This document shows, one piece after another, positions 13,301-27,124 of a stretch of 64,000 bases of DNA. The stretch comes from Mesostigma viride. Its lineage: Eukaryota > Streptophyta > Mesostigmatophyceae > Mesostigmatales > Mesostigmataceae. The notes beneath the pieces were generated by a model. That model did not search any database. It was not told where the DNA came from and saw only the letters and a list, made by a program, of their open reading frames with translations. The stretch spans positions 1 through 64,000 of the forward strand of contig RPFO01002092.1 in NCBI GenBank assembly GCA_009746045.1, written 5' to 3'. How positions within the stretch are numbered: the first letter of the stretch is position 1; each line of letters begins with the position of its first letter. The translations under genes and the position numbers were made by a program.

Positions 13301-14498
13301 CTGACGACCGGCTTCCTGCAAGAACATTATCAACGGAAGATCAAATAATGTAAGAAAAGTGTAAAGAAACGCCGGCCGTCGTAACTCTGTCCATTGAGGA
13401 CGAACCTAAACTTTCGATTACTAAGTCAACGGTAACTTACCCTTCCCCCCTCTGCAGTGGAACCACCGTAAGATCCACTTCCCCTCCTCTCACCGCCCTC
13501 CTGCTGCTCGAACGGACTTCCCTGTAAAAATAGCAAACGCGATTGTCCATTCACAAGAAAAAAATTACTACAAAAATAAACAAGGATATACGCACGCAAA
13601 CCATTTCATTACAAGTAAACTGCGGAGAGGAATCTGACGCACTCATGTACCTGGGTGCTTCCCGCCATTGAGCGGGCTTCTCTTGCACCCACATCCTCTT
13701 GCCGGCCCTGCGAACATTTCAACGGAAAGTAAAAATCCGCTTAGTTGTCGGAAATGACATGTCTGGCGAATATTGCAAAAAAATGCTTATTGTATTTCAC
13801 GACATCAATTAAATGGGCAGAGACTTACGAAGATCGGCCCGCCACCTTCCAAATTGCCCGGCGTCATTCGAAAACATCGAGGTCTTCCCCTCCATCGACC
13901 CCCTTCCCCCTTCCCCTTGGCCGCGGCGGGGGCATATCGCCCGTCGCGACCGGCTTGGAAGTCGCGGGGGGATCCCTTGCGGTTGAGGGCACTGCGGCCG
14001 ACTCGTGCACACTCTCCCCCCTCTTTTGGGCTACTGCGGCAGGCGCGGCATGGGAGGGCGCGGCGGCTAGTGTCTCTGGCGCATTCTGAGCCAACCGACG
14101 CAACCTTAGCTCCTGCTGGAGCAGGGTTTCGAAACGAGGCATGAATGTGCGCTTGGAGGATAAGGCACCTTGGCGACTTCAGGTTTGTCATTAAGGATGT
14201 CTTGGTACAGCGCGAATTGCTGTTCACGAGTGCCATTCGCGAGTCGCTCAAACCGCTCAATCTGAATCCGCTTAACCGGATCGTCCACCATCTCAAGACC
14301 ACCGTGGTACTCATCCTTCCCAGTGACCGCGGCAAAGCTGACACCAGATTCCACCATTGGGGGCGGCCCCTCCCTTGCACGCTTGTGAGGAGGCTGTTGT
14401 GAGGAGGCGCCTTGGGCCTGAACTGCTTGCCCTTCAGACGCTTCCCCCCTAGGGGGAGAGTCGCCGACCACCTGCGATGTAGGGCCGCCCTTTTCCAT
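7397..14498 (-). CDS. Large 8-exon gene of unknown function (about 1,845 codons)
   Basis: Exons read on the minus strand: 14498-13829, 13707-13651, 13521-13441, 13315-12809, 12377-11191, 10944-9086, 8705-8264, 8122-7397. Introns have GT/AG ends (GTAAGT, GTAAGC, GTACAT, GTAAAT; acceptors mostly GCAG) and phases agree throughout. The start is placed at the ATG right after TTGTTGCAG. Exons 1, 5, 6 and 8 change frame, and in every case one missing base explains it: near 14165, and in or beside 13899-13903, 11748-11754, 10672-10677, 10319-10325, about 9440, 9106-9113, 8001-8005 and 7608-7611. The product is hydrophilic: a KGKGKGK stretch in exon 5, a long Glu/Asp run near 9285-9365, and a folded-looking segment in exon 6 (for example SPVVWDVVDNMTNAL, FRGPCRVLLVF). 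I recognise no domain. It could be a host gene or part of a mobile or viral-derived cluster. The exon structure is well supported; the function is unknown. Confidence 0.65.
8715..9060. repeat. Intronic tandem repeat of 69-72 bp carrying the hairpin motif
   Basis: Five units lie inside the intron between 9085 and 8706 of the large gene. Each holds ACGCCCGCCGGCG (about 8739, 8811, 8880, 8951, 9023) followed by TTTCCAGTAACAGGC-type sequence. The motif is in the opposite orientation to the copies found elsewhere in the cluster. The unit keeps an open minus-strand frame, which is an artefact. Confidence 0.85.
10945..11190 (-). repeat. Intron with three hairpin-motif units
   Basis: Between a GTAAGC donor (11190-11185) and a GATGCAG acceptor, the sequence with AGAAACGCCGGCGGTCGCA repeats at about 11036, 11093 and 11162, followed or preceded by ATAAGTGGTTTTC-like text. 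One motif starts about 10 nt inside the donor. Confidence 0.8.
12378..12808 (-). repeat. Triplicated intron, roughly 146-bp units
   Basis: Three near-identical units fill the intron. Each contains, on the minus strand, a donor-like GAATGAGGTAAGT or a mutated form of it (the last unit has GAGCCAAGT), CCTCTGTTGTGAGGGG, the hairpin motif (plus positions about 12441, 12585, 12732) and a TTTCCTGATT tract before the acceptor side. The upstream exon ends at 12809 and the next begins at 12377, phase 0. Confidence 0.85.
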
Positions 14499-14721
14499 CT
14501 GCAACAACAAAACACAAAAATTGGAAAAATCATACGAGTCAGCAGGAAGATGCGCCCCACGTCGCAACTCAATACAAAGAATGCATCATTATGTCAAGGT
14601 ACAAACAACGTTATAATTCAGAAAGAACAGAGATTCATAACAAGAGAACGACGCACTAAAAGATGCGACCGCCGTCGCAACTTTCGTCAATTCACTCACT
14701 ATACAAACAACTCTATGTCCC

Positions 14722-15456
14722 TCATAAAGAATCATTTGGCAAGGAAATGCAAAAAATTTCGGTTACCAACTCCGTCGACCGATCGGTGGTTCGCGAATGG
14801 GAAATCGCTGCTGATTTTCGGTCGGGCCCTTCATGGTATTTTCGAAATCTCGAGGCAAGGTTGCGCGGAAGAGGGCCCTCCTTAATCATGCGTGCGATCG
14901 GACTGGCCATGGAAAGGGATACCTGGTTCCTGGACTGCCTTGCAAGGTCAACCATCTTGAAACTTCCCCTAAGAAGGAAATCAGACGTCAGACGGTTGAA
15001 TATGCGTACGTCAAGATTTGACCAACCCATCATCCATTCAACCACCTTCTCCGCGGCATCATGGAAGACCTGGCTCTCATCCGCCATTCCTCCAGACCCA
15101 AACAAACAATCGGCCGTGTTGTCGTCGTGCCTCCTAAGGCGAATGTTCACGTCCTCTTTGTCATCATCCATTTCCGACAGCCGAATTACAGCCCTTTTGG
15201 CTCCGTCCACTCCATCCTCAAGAAGGACGTCCATCTGCGCCCCTCCCACACAATTGTTGTCAACGTATTGTTGCAGATGACGGGAAATCATGTCCTTTCC
15301 GAAAGCTACGATGTGTTCCCCACACAGACCCATGTCGGTAATTGACAGCTTTTTACATTTCCTATCCCGGCACTTCTTTTCGGGATCCTTCTCAAAAATC
15401 CGGAAAACAGCGTCCTGATATGGACGTCCCCTTATGTCGACCGTCAGACTGGACAT
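14722..15456 (-). CDS. CX4CX10CX2H zinc-knuckle protein, 244 aa
   Basis: This is an uninterrupted 244-codon frame. It starts at the ATG directly after TTTCGCAG and ends in TGA. Residues C29, C34, C45 and H48 form CX4CX10CX2H, the spacing of the zinc knuckles repeated in WRKY19-like plant, algal and oomycete proteins; here there is only one. The rest is charged and probably helical, with no signal peptide or membrane segment. The neighbouring protein encoded at 15737-16611 has a knuckle of the same spacing in a similar N-terminal position, so the two look like distant paralogues. A role in nucleic-acid or protein binding is inferred only. A hairpin motif lies about 40 nt after the stop. Confidence 0.7.
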   Translation of the reverse strand: MSSLTVDIRGRPYQDAVFRIFEKDPEKKCRDRKCKKLSITDMGLCGEHIVAFGKDMISRHLQQYVDNNCVGGAQMDVLLEDGVDGAKRAVIRLSEMDDDKEDVNIRLRRHDDNTADCLFGSGGMADESQVFHDAAEKVVEWMMGWSNLDVRIFNRLTSDFLLRGSFKMVDLARQSRNQVSLSMASPIARMIKEGPLPRNLASRFRKYHEGPDRKSAAISHSRTTDRSTELVTEIFCISLPNDSL

Positions 15457-15736
15457 CTGCGAAACCAGAACATACCGGCCGCGAGTAGTTTATATTATTA
15501 AAAAAAACTGGCATTTATTAAGTCATTTTCATCTATTTATGCGAGCTAAAATTTGAAGAAAATGCAACAAAGAAACGCCCTGGGGCGCAACTTCCTCAAC
15601 AACCACTTTCTACGTACAAACGAATGGCAATCACATCGACTACGATTGTCACTACATACGAATGTCCAGACAATATAATGTGTATGTAGAGGGGGGGCAT
15701 TCAACACCAGAGAAACGCCGGCGGGCGCAACTCATA

Positions 15737-16611
15737 TCAATATAGACTGTCCCGCGACTCGTTCCACTCTCTGCAGGTTTTGCAACAACCGATCGAGCGA
15801 ACTCTCGGAACCTCTTTCGCCGCCATTTCATCGACACGAGCGAACATCTCTTCTTTGGCGGCCACCAACTTTGCCTCCTTGTTGCCGGTGTCAGGATAGA
15901 TTTCGGACCTCCTAGTCTTCATCGGGGCCACTCTCTCCAAATACTCTGCACACAGAGAATCCTGCTCCTCCTCCACAATCGCCTTCACGCCGGATACAAT
16001 CGCTTTGGCTTTTGTTTCCACGCGAAAATCGAACTCTCGTTGAGTTATCAGCGGAATGTCGGCGAGTGCAAAACACATACGCCGATAAAGTTCGCTTACA
16101 TCCGTGTCACGCGAGTCGGCAAAAGGTGTCGTCATCAAAAAGCATCTCAAGCTACTCCAACCATTTTCTTGGGCGCCGGCAACGTAGCCTCCCTTTGCCA
16201 AGTCCGCACCTGTCGCGGAGTCTTTGACTATCCAATCTTCAAGGAAATACTCGTCTCCCCTGGTGAAATCAAAATTTACACCCAAGACCTCTCCGACAGT
16301 CATGTCCAGGCGAAGTCGCAGGGCCCCCCCGCCAATCCAGGTCCGAGGGCGCCCGCCATTCCAAGTCCGCGACTGAGGGCATTTTCGATGTGACGAGAAT
16401 GTTCTTCGTGCTTTCGGCAATACAAGTCAAATCCGAGAGCGGTTTTCTTGCAAGTGGACACATCACACTTGCGCGGCGCCCCTATTGAGCGAGCAACACT
16501 CTGAATGACAGTGGCAACCGCTTGGTGTTGTTGAAGTCGTTGCCAATCCTCCATCAGGAGGTGACTAGACGAATCGGACGAATCTTCCGTCGAACCGGAC
16601 ATCTGCGACAA
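15737..16611 (-). CDS. CX4CX10CX2H zinc-knuckle protein, about 291 aa, one frame break
   Basis: The frame opens at the ATG right after ACTTGTCGCAG and holds C49, C54, C65 and H68 (CX4CX10CX2H, WRKY19-like knuckle spacing). It changes frame at the C7 run 16324-16330 (G7 on the coding strand). One extra base there joins it to a long frame ending at TGA 15737, and the total of 875 bp plus one is exactly 292 codons. The C-terminal two thirds include a FDFTRGDEYFLEDW block and a Lys/Glu-rich helical part. The break is more likely a homopolymer undercount than a mutation, given the same pattern in its neighbours. Hairpin motifs follow the stop at once (15712) and again at 15572. Confidence 0.65.
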
Positions 16612-16766
16612 GTTACGATAACATACCGGCCCCGGAAAATAAAATTCAAAAAACGTTTTGAAATTTTTTTATTGTACTTGTTTATTAATACGAAGGTTTA
16701 AATTTGGCGCAAAGAAACGCCCCAAGGCGCAACTTGTCGAACAGCAATATGGCGATAAAACATTAT

Positions 16767-16967
16767 CTATTCAATGTGCGATTGATGTGCTGAAACCTTC
16801 CAGACTTTGACACTGTCCGGTATCACCGGACTCGGACGAGGAGTCGAATCGGAAGCGAGCCAGTAATCCTCGACTATTTTTTTGATGTACAATGGAAGAC
16901 TCCTTCCATTATGTCGAAGTGTGTCGGTCCTTTGCCTTTTGGCCAAACTCTCCTTAACCTCCACCAT
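16767..16967 (-). CDS. Small basic protein, 66 aa
   Basis: A 66-codon frame begins three bases after a CGCGCAG acceptor-like site (GAAATGG) and ends in TAG. It has a basic AKRQRT stretch near residues 10-15 and an IKKIVEDYW block. No family is recognised. Its place between two better-supported co-oriented genes, with 94-bp and 155-bp spacers and a hairpin motif just after the stop (16714), is the main support. A coding exon of a neighbour is an alternative. Confidence 0.45.
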   Translation of the reverse strand: MVEVKESLAKRQRTDTLRHNGRSLPLYIKKIVEDYWLASDSTPRPSPVIPDSVKVWKVSAHQSHIE

Positions 16968-17061
16968 TTCCTGCGCGTAGGAGGAAAATGATACGTTATA
17001 AACATTAATTTATTAAAATAACATCATATAAACAAGTTATTACTCTACATTTCAAGTTTTT

Positions 17062-17817
17062 CTAAGAGGCAGAGCCGTCGTGGAAGTTGAAGGAGAAGTC
17101 GACATCAGACCCCATAGTTTTATCCAGTATCGTCGTCACGTTAACCCCCCACTTCACCCCTGCCAGCACCTCCCTCGCTTGCCTCAGACGTTCGCATCTA
17201 TCCTTATGCCTACTCCAGTCCGCACGCTGGCACTCCTCACTGCAATATCTGGCATCCCTACATCCTCTACACCACTTGATATGAGGTCCTGTTTCGCACC
17301 CACACCCCTCCTTGGAGCACTTTCGCGTACTACGCATGCGATCCCCATCCCTCACGATCGGGTCAGAGAGCAAGAAAAAGTTCATGTTGAGGGGTACTGC
17401 CCCTACACATGCATCAGCCCTCACGCGCAGAGAATGCGTAACATTCGGGTAAAATGCGCGCCCGTAGGTGCACCCAAGCTGAGCCCCTTCCTCTTCCCCC
17501 AACTCTATCTTTGGCCCCTTTGTAATGAACGACACCAAAAGGCGGAACTCCGTCCTTGGGTCTATGGGCACTCTTAGATCCATCTGTGGTCTGAAAAAAC
17601 CCTCTTGAATACAGAAGTTCATATCAGCTAGCTGGGCGTACATAATTCTCTCCATTTGGCTGAACGAATCAAACGCCAATAAAACGGCCAAGTGGCGGCC
17701 TGTCCTCTCCTGCGCGACTCGAACTTCCTCGAATATGACACGCGACAGAAAGCGAACTTGTTTGAAAACGTTTTGAAGGACGCTTCCGTAGACTTCATTC
17801 ACGATCTCGGACTCCAT
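17062..17817 (-). CDS. MYND-type zinc-finger protein, 251 aa
   Basis: The start is taken at the ATG right after CCTGAAAAAG, not the more upstream in-frame ATG at 17841, because every gene in this cluster starts just after an AG. The C-terminal third has a MYND finger: C167, C172/C174, C183, C186, C192, C196, H204 and C208, with the typical YCSEECQ and WSRHKDRC segments. MYND fingers are protein-interaction modules. The N-terminal 165 residues match no domain I know and have no membrane segment. The next gene begins 94 bp downstream, and the small acidic gene stops 68 bp upstream. MYND proteins occur in plants, fungi, animals and large algal DNA viruses, so the domain does not fix the origin. 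Confidence 0.8.
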   Translation of the reverse strand: MESEIVNEVYGSVLQNVFKQVRFLSRVIFEEVRVAQERTGRHLAVLLAFDSFSQMERIMYAQLADMNFCIQEGFFRPQMDLRVPIDPRTEFRLLVSFITKGPKIELGEEEGAQLGCTYGRAFYPNVTHSLRVRADACVGAVPLNMNFFLLSDPIVRDGDRMRSTRKCSKEGCGCETGPHIKWCRGCRDARYCSEECQRADWSRHKDRCERLRQAREVLAGVKWGVNVTTILDKTMGSDVDFSFNFHDGSAS

Positions 17818-17885
17818 CTTTTTCAGGGAAAAAACGAACAAAAAAATTCATAAACATTAATTTATTATTTTATAATAACAAGTTA

Positions 17886-18109
17886 CTATTCCTCGGAATA
17901 GTTTTTTTTTATCCATTCCACAAACGCGTTTGTCACAAACACCTTCCATGCTTTCTCAAGAACTTGTCCCCCTGATGTTTTTGAGTATTCAAACTCGTCA
18001 TCCGAAGAAACCAACTCCGGCACATCCTCCGAGAGGGTCTCTAAATTGTCATCGGCTTTCCTTTTGCGCTTGTGGTTTCCGAAGCATTTTTTTGTTCTTC
18101 TTCTGACAT
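17886..18109 (-). CDS. Small acidic protein with basic patch, about 74 aa, one frame break
   Basis: The first ATG follows the acceptor-like GGTTGCAG by 5 nt (AACAAATG). An A7 run on the coding strand (T7 at 18087-18093) breaks the frame. One more A joins MSEEEQKK to a KRKRKADD basic patch and an acidic middle (SEDVPELVSSDDEFEY), ending FVEWIKKNYSEE and TAG. 224 bp plus one is exactly 75 codons. The basic patch resembles a nuclear localisation signal. No family is recognised. Confidence 0.45.
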
Positions 18110-18169
18110 TTGTTCTGCAACCATGGAGTCATTTCGAGGGGGGTGTGGTTTAACGGGTGCAGATTTAAA

Positions 18170-18655
18170 GTAATTTGTTTTAGGTGAACGATGGTAAAAA
18201 CTTCATTAGATATTTTAAACGAACGAGAAGCAACAGAAACGACGGCGGGCGTAACTATCATGGGAAACTTTGATATCACAAGATCACAATGGACACGAAC
18301 GCGCTGCAACTTTCACGACATATTCTTCGACATCGAAAATAAAAAAGAAACGACGGCGGGCGTAACTATCATGAAACATTGATCTTACAAGAAGCTGACG
18401 GGGATGCAACTTTCACGACAAACACTTCGACATCGAAGATGCAAAAGAAACGACGGCGGGCGTAACTATCATGGAAAGATTGAGCTTACAAGATGACAAG
18501 TTAACTGACGGGGGTGCATCTTTCCGAGATATATTTCGACATCGAAAAGGCAAAAGAAACGACGGCGGGCGTAACTAGCACAACCAATGTTGGTCATGTG
18601 CTCTTCCAGTAAGACAAGAAACGACGGCGGGCGTAACTATCACACGGTCCAGGAA
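18170..18655 (-). promoter_or_regulatory. Upstream region with five hairpin-motif repeats
   Basis: This lies 5' of the first gene of the minus-strand cluster. GAAACGACGGCGGGCGTAAC occurs at about 18236, 18347, 18447, 18556 and 18618, spaced 111, 100, 109 and 62 bp, with CTTTCACGACA and TTCGACATCGAA between copies. It may be promoter or 5' leader, or simply an amplified motif; the sequence alone does not decide. Confidence 0.5.
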
Positions 18656-18689
18656 GAGTGACGTTGGCAGAATTATGGTGTTTGTAAAA

Positions 18690-19935
<1,246 letters not shown>

Positions 19936-20345
19936 GTAAGCGGAGAGGGAGAGGAGAGGAGGGAGACGGAGAGGAGAGGGAGAGGGAGGGAGAGGGAGGG
20001 CGTAAGCGTAAGCGTAAGCCTAAGCTAAGCGTAAGCGTAAACCTAAGCGTAAGCATAACCGTAAGCGTAAGCGTAACCGTAGGGAGAGGGAGGGCGTAAG
20101 CGTAAGCGTAAGCGTAAGCGTAAGCGTAAGCGTAAGCGTAAGCGTAAGCGTAAGCGTAAGCGTAAGCGTAAGCGTAAGCGTAAGCGTAAGCGTAAGCGTA
20201 AGCGTAAGCGTAAGCGTAAGCGTAAGCGTAAGCGTAAGCGTAAGCGTAAGCGTAAGCGTAAGCGTAAGCGTAAGCGTAAGCGTAAGCGTAAGCGTAAGCG
20301 TAAGCGTAAGCGTAAGCGTAAGCGTAAGCGTAAGCGTAAGCGTAA
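19936..20345. repeat. (CGTAAG)n array, left part
   Basis: Degenerate hexamers from 19936, then a nearly perfect CGTAAG array from about 20094 up to the transposon border. The same array continues in the same register and orientation at 44625, so the transposon sits inside one hexamer array. It does not match a known telomere unit. Confidence 0.97.
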
Positions 20346-20374
20346 GGGTGGTTTTACCGGATTAGGATACATTT
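20346..20374 (+). repeat. Left terminal inverted repeat, outer copy
   Basis: 29 bp, perfect inverse of 44596-44624. A second TAGGATACATTTGA follows at about 20382, so the terminal motif is partly duplicated subterminally. Confidence 0.92.
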
Positions 20375-21529
20375 TTTTGTTTAGGATACATTTGATGCAC
20401 TGTGCAGTTTTCAGATGTGTTTGAGGGGGTTGATTGCGCCTAACATGCATTTTATTGAAGCAATGAGTTTCCCAAGATATACATGATATAAACTAAGACA
20501 ATTGACCCATTAAGGCAATGAGACAACATCAATAAGACAACATATGCCAATTGAATAAGACAACTCAACCTTACAGGACGTTGGGCCATCATACGTCCGG
20601 AATAATTGTCTCACTTATTACATAACCAAACTTTTTGAGGGATCGCCATGGTTGCATGGTTTCCACACATGCGCCCTGCACTCATGTGCATCAAAGGTGT
20701 TGCGTCTAGTGCCAACTCAGTGTCAAAGAACTGATTCAATCATATTTCCCGTGTGGCCATGAAGGCCCACATGAGTTAAACATGGCGAGAGTGATTGCAT
20801 CATCCTTCTTGGCGACATCGGTCTTGACGACGTCGATGGGGAAGACGGCAGCACCTGCATGTGAACAAAAGAATCCATGAATTGTGGCATCCAAAGGCAA
20901 CAACATATTAGCATCCCATTGAACACGCAGCCACGCTGACCCGGCCATCCAGCCGCCCACGCAGCCACAAAGCCAGCCAGCCACGCAGTGACGCACCCAC
21001 CCAGCCACACATCCACGCATCCACGCACCCGGCACCCCCCCCCAGCCAGCCAGCCACGCAGCCACGCAGCCACGCAGCCACGCAGCAGCGCAGCCACGCA
21101 GCCACGCACCCTCCTTTCCAGCCAAGCAGCCACGCAGTCACACAGTCAACCCCCCCCATCCCCCCCCCCCCCCCACCCCCCCCACCCCCCCACCCCACCC
21201 CCCCACCCCACCCCCCCACCCCACCCACCCACCCCACCCACCACCCCACCCACCCACCCCACCCACTCAACACTACACGAATGACTCACAAAGAACTGCT
21301 GCACCACCGATGATCCTGCGGGAACTGCTCTGCTGCCGACGGTCCCTGCGAAAACTGCTGCAGTGCCGACCATGCCTGTGGAATCTGCCACATTGCCGAC
21401 GCTGCCTGCGGGAACTGAAGCGCTGCTGGTGACGCCAGCTGTAACTGAAGTGCTCCCGACGATGCCTGCGGGAACTGCTGTGTTGCCGGTGACGCCAGCT
21501 GTAGATGAAGCACTGCCGACGATGCCTGC

Positions 21530-22130
<601 letters not shown>

Positions 22131-22752
22131 GCTGCTGCAGTTGCTGCTCCAGCTGGACCACTTGTTTCTGCACCTCTTGACGCAGCTGCAAACCAAGCTC
22201 TTCAACCTTCTTGCTTTGGTTCTCCATAGCTCGTTGCATCTCTCTCATCGTCTGTTCCACGCCCACCAGTACGGGGTCGGCGGCGGCAGCGGCTGGGTAC
22301 GCTCTGGCTGGGTGCGCTCTGGCTGCCGGCGTTTCTCTGCCGGCTGGGAGGACTTGGCTTTGCTGTTCCGCTTGGGTCGCTGTTGTGCGTTGGTGACGTC
22401 CACCAAAGGCGTGGCTGCCTCTGGGGCTTCACTGTGGGCGGGGGGCACGCACTCGCATCCCCCGGCTAGGCGCCGGAGACCACGCCACTGCAGCAGGACC
22501 TGAATACAAGGCAAGGGCGGGGTCCCTAGGAAATCCTGTTGTCAAGATGCATGGGACCTCAGCGAGGAAGTCCCATGTCATCTGGGACACCAGCTCACCT
22601 TGGTGCGACTGGGCCCAGGCGAGAGTGCGCTCAATACGCTCGTTTCGCGCACTCTCCGGAAATGTGTCAACTACCTTGAATCCGGGGATGTGCCCAGTGG
22701 CAGGGTCACGATCGACGACCATGCACACCACATCTGTCATCTTGATGGTAGA

Positions 22753-22755
22753 GGA
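22753..22755. other. Target-site duplication GGA, left of inner transposon
   Basis: This pairs with 35747-35749. The uninterrupted sequence at 25129-25137 has GGA once. Confidence 0.9.
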
Positions 22756-23145
22756 GAGTGGTTTTACCGGATTAGGATACATTTTTTTGTTTAGGATACA
22801 TTTGATGCACTGTGCAGTTTTCAGATGTGTTTGAGGGGGTTGATTGCGCCTAACATGCATTTTATTGAAGCAATGAGTTTCCCAAGATATACATGATATA
22901 AACTAAGACAATTGACCCATTAAGGCAATGAGACAACATCAATAAGACAACATATGCCAATTGAATAAGACAACTCAACCTTACAGGACGTTGGGCCATC
23001 ATACGTCCGGAATAATTGTCTCACTTATTACATAACCAAACTTTTTGAGGGATCGCCATGGTTGCATGGTTTCCACACATGCGCCCTGCACTCATGTGCA
23101 TCAAAGGTGTTGCGTCTAGTGCCAACTCAGTGTCAAAGAACTGAT

Positions 23146-25949
<2,804 letters not shown>

Positions 25950-26104
25950 AGTTCCCGTGGCTAGTGCCCATCACCTTCCACCTTGAGCGAAGTCACGAAT
26001 TCAAGCGCGAAGTGCATTTGAATCAAGCGGGAACTGGGTGACACTGCTTGAAGACGTGCAGCTCCAAGGCATGCAAATGATGCAATGTATCAAAGATACG
26101 ATAC

Positions 26105-27121
26105 GCAAAGTTCAGGTGTTCAGGTGAAGCCGTGAAGACGTGAAGCCGTGAAGCCGTGAAGACGTGGTGAAGACAGGTGAAGACGTGGTGAAGACGTGAA
26201 GACGTGAAGACGTGAAGACGTGAAGACGTGAAGACACGATACGGCAAGTTCAGGTGAAGTTCAGGTGTTCAGGTGAAGCCGTGAAGACGTGAAGACGTGA
26301 AGCCGTGAAGCCGTGGTGAAGACAGGTGAAGACGCGGTGAAGACGTGAAGACGTGAAGACGTGAAGACGTGAAGACGTGAAGACACGATACGGCAAGTTC
26401 AGGTGAAGTTCAGGTGTTCAGGTGAAGCCGTGAAGACGTGAAGCCGTGAAGCCGTGAAGACGTGGTGAAGACAGGTGAAGACGCGGTGAAGACGTGAAGA
26501 CGTGAAGACGTGAAGACGTGAAGACGTGAAGACACGATACGGCAAGTTCAGGTGAAGTTCAGGTGTTCAGGTGAAGCCGTGAAGACGTGAAGCCGTGAAG
26601 CCGTGAAGACGTGGTGAAGACAGGTGAAGACGCGGTGAAGACGTGAAGACGTGAAGACGTGAAGACGTGAAGACGTGAAGACACGATACGGCAAGTTCAG
26701 GTGAAGTTCAGGTGTTCAGGTGAAGCCGTGAAGACGTGAAGCCGTGAAGCCGTGAAGACGTGGTGAAGACAGGTGAAGACGCGGTGAAGACGTGAAGACG
26801 TGAAGACGTGAAGACGTGAAGACGTGAAGACACGATACGGCAAGTTCAGGTGAAGTTCAGGTGTTCAGGTGAAGCCGTGAAGACGTGAAGCCGTGAAGCC
26901 GTGAAGACGTGGTGAAGACAGGTGAAGACGCGGTGAAGACGTGAAGACGTGAAGACGTGAAGACGTGAAGACGTGAAGACACGATACGGCAAGTTCAGGT
27001 GAAGTTCAGGTGTTCAGGTGAAGCCGTGAAGACGTGAAGCCGTGAAGCCGTGAAGACGTGGTGAAGACAGGTGAAGACGCGGTGAAGACGTGAAGACGTG
27101 AAGACGTGAAGACGTGAAGAC
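26105..27121. repeat. Minisatellite of 149-bp period between the two element genes (inner copy)
   Basis: Units built from GTGAAGACGTGAAGCC are delimited by ACACGATACGGCAAGTTCAG at about 26235, 26384, 26533, 26682, 26831 and 26980. The last spacings are exactly 149 bp. It fills most of the shared upstream region of the divergent genes (25950-27633), where regulatory or transposase-binding repeats would be expected. Confidence 0.95.
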
Positions 27122-27124
27122 AAG

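Noticed and set aside
20094-20345. (CGTAAG)n as an interstitial telomere
   Set aside because: The hexamer matches neither TTTAGGG, TTAGGG nor a known variant.
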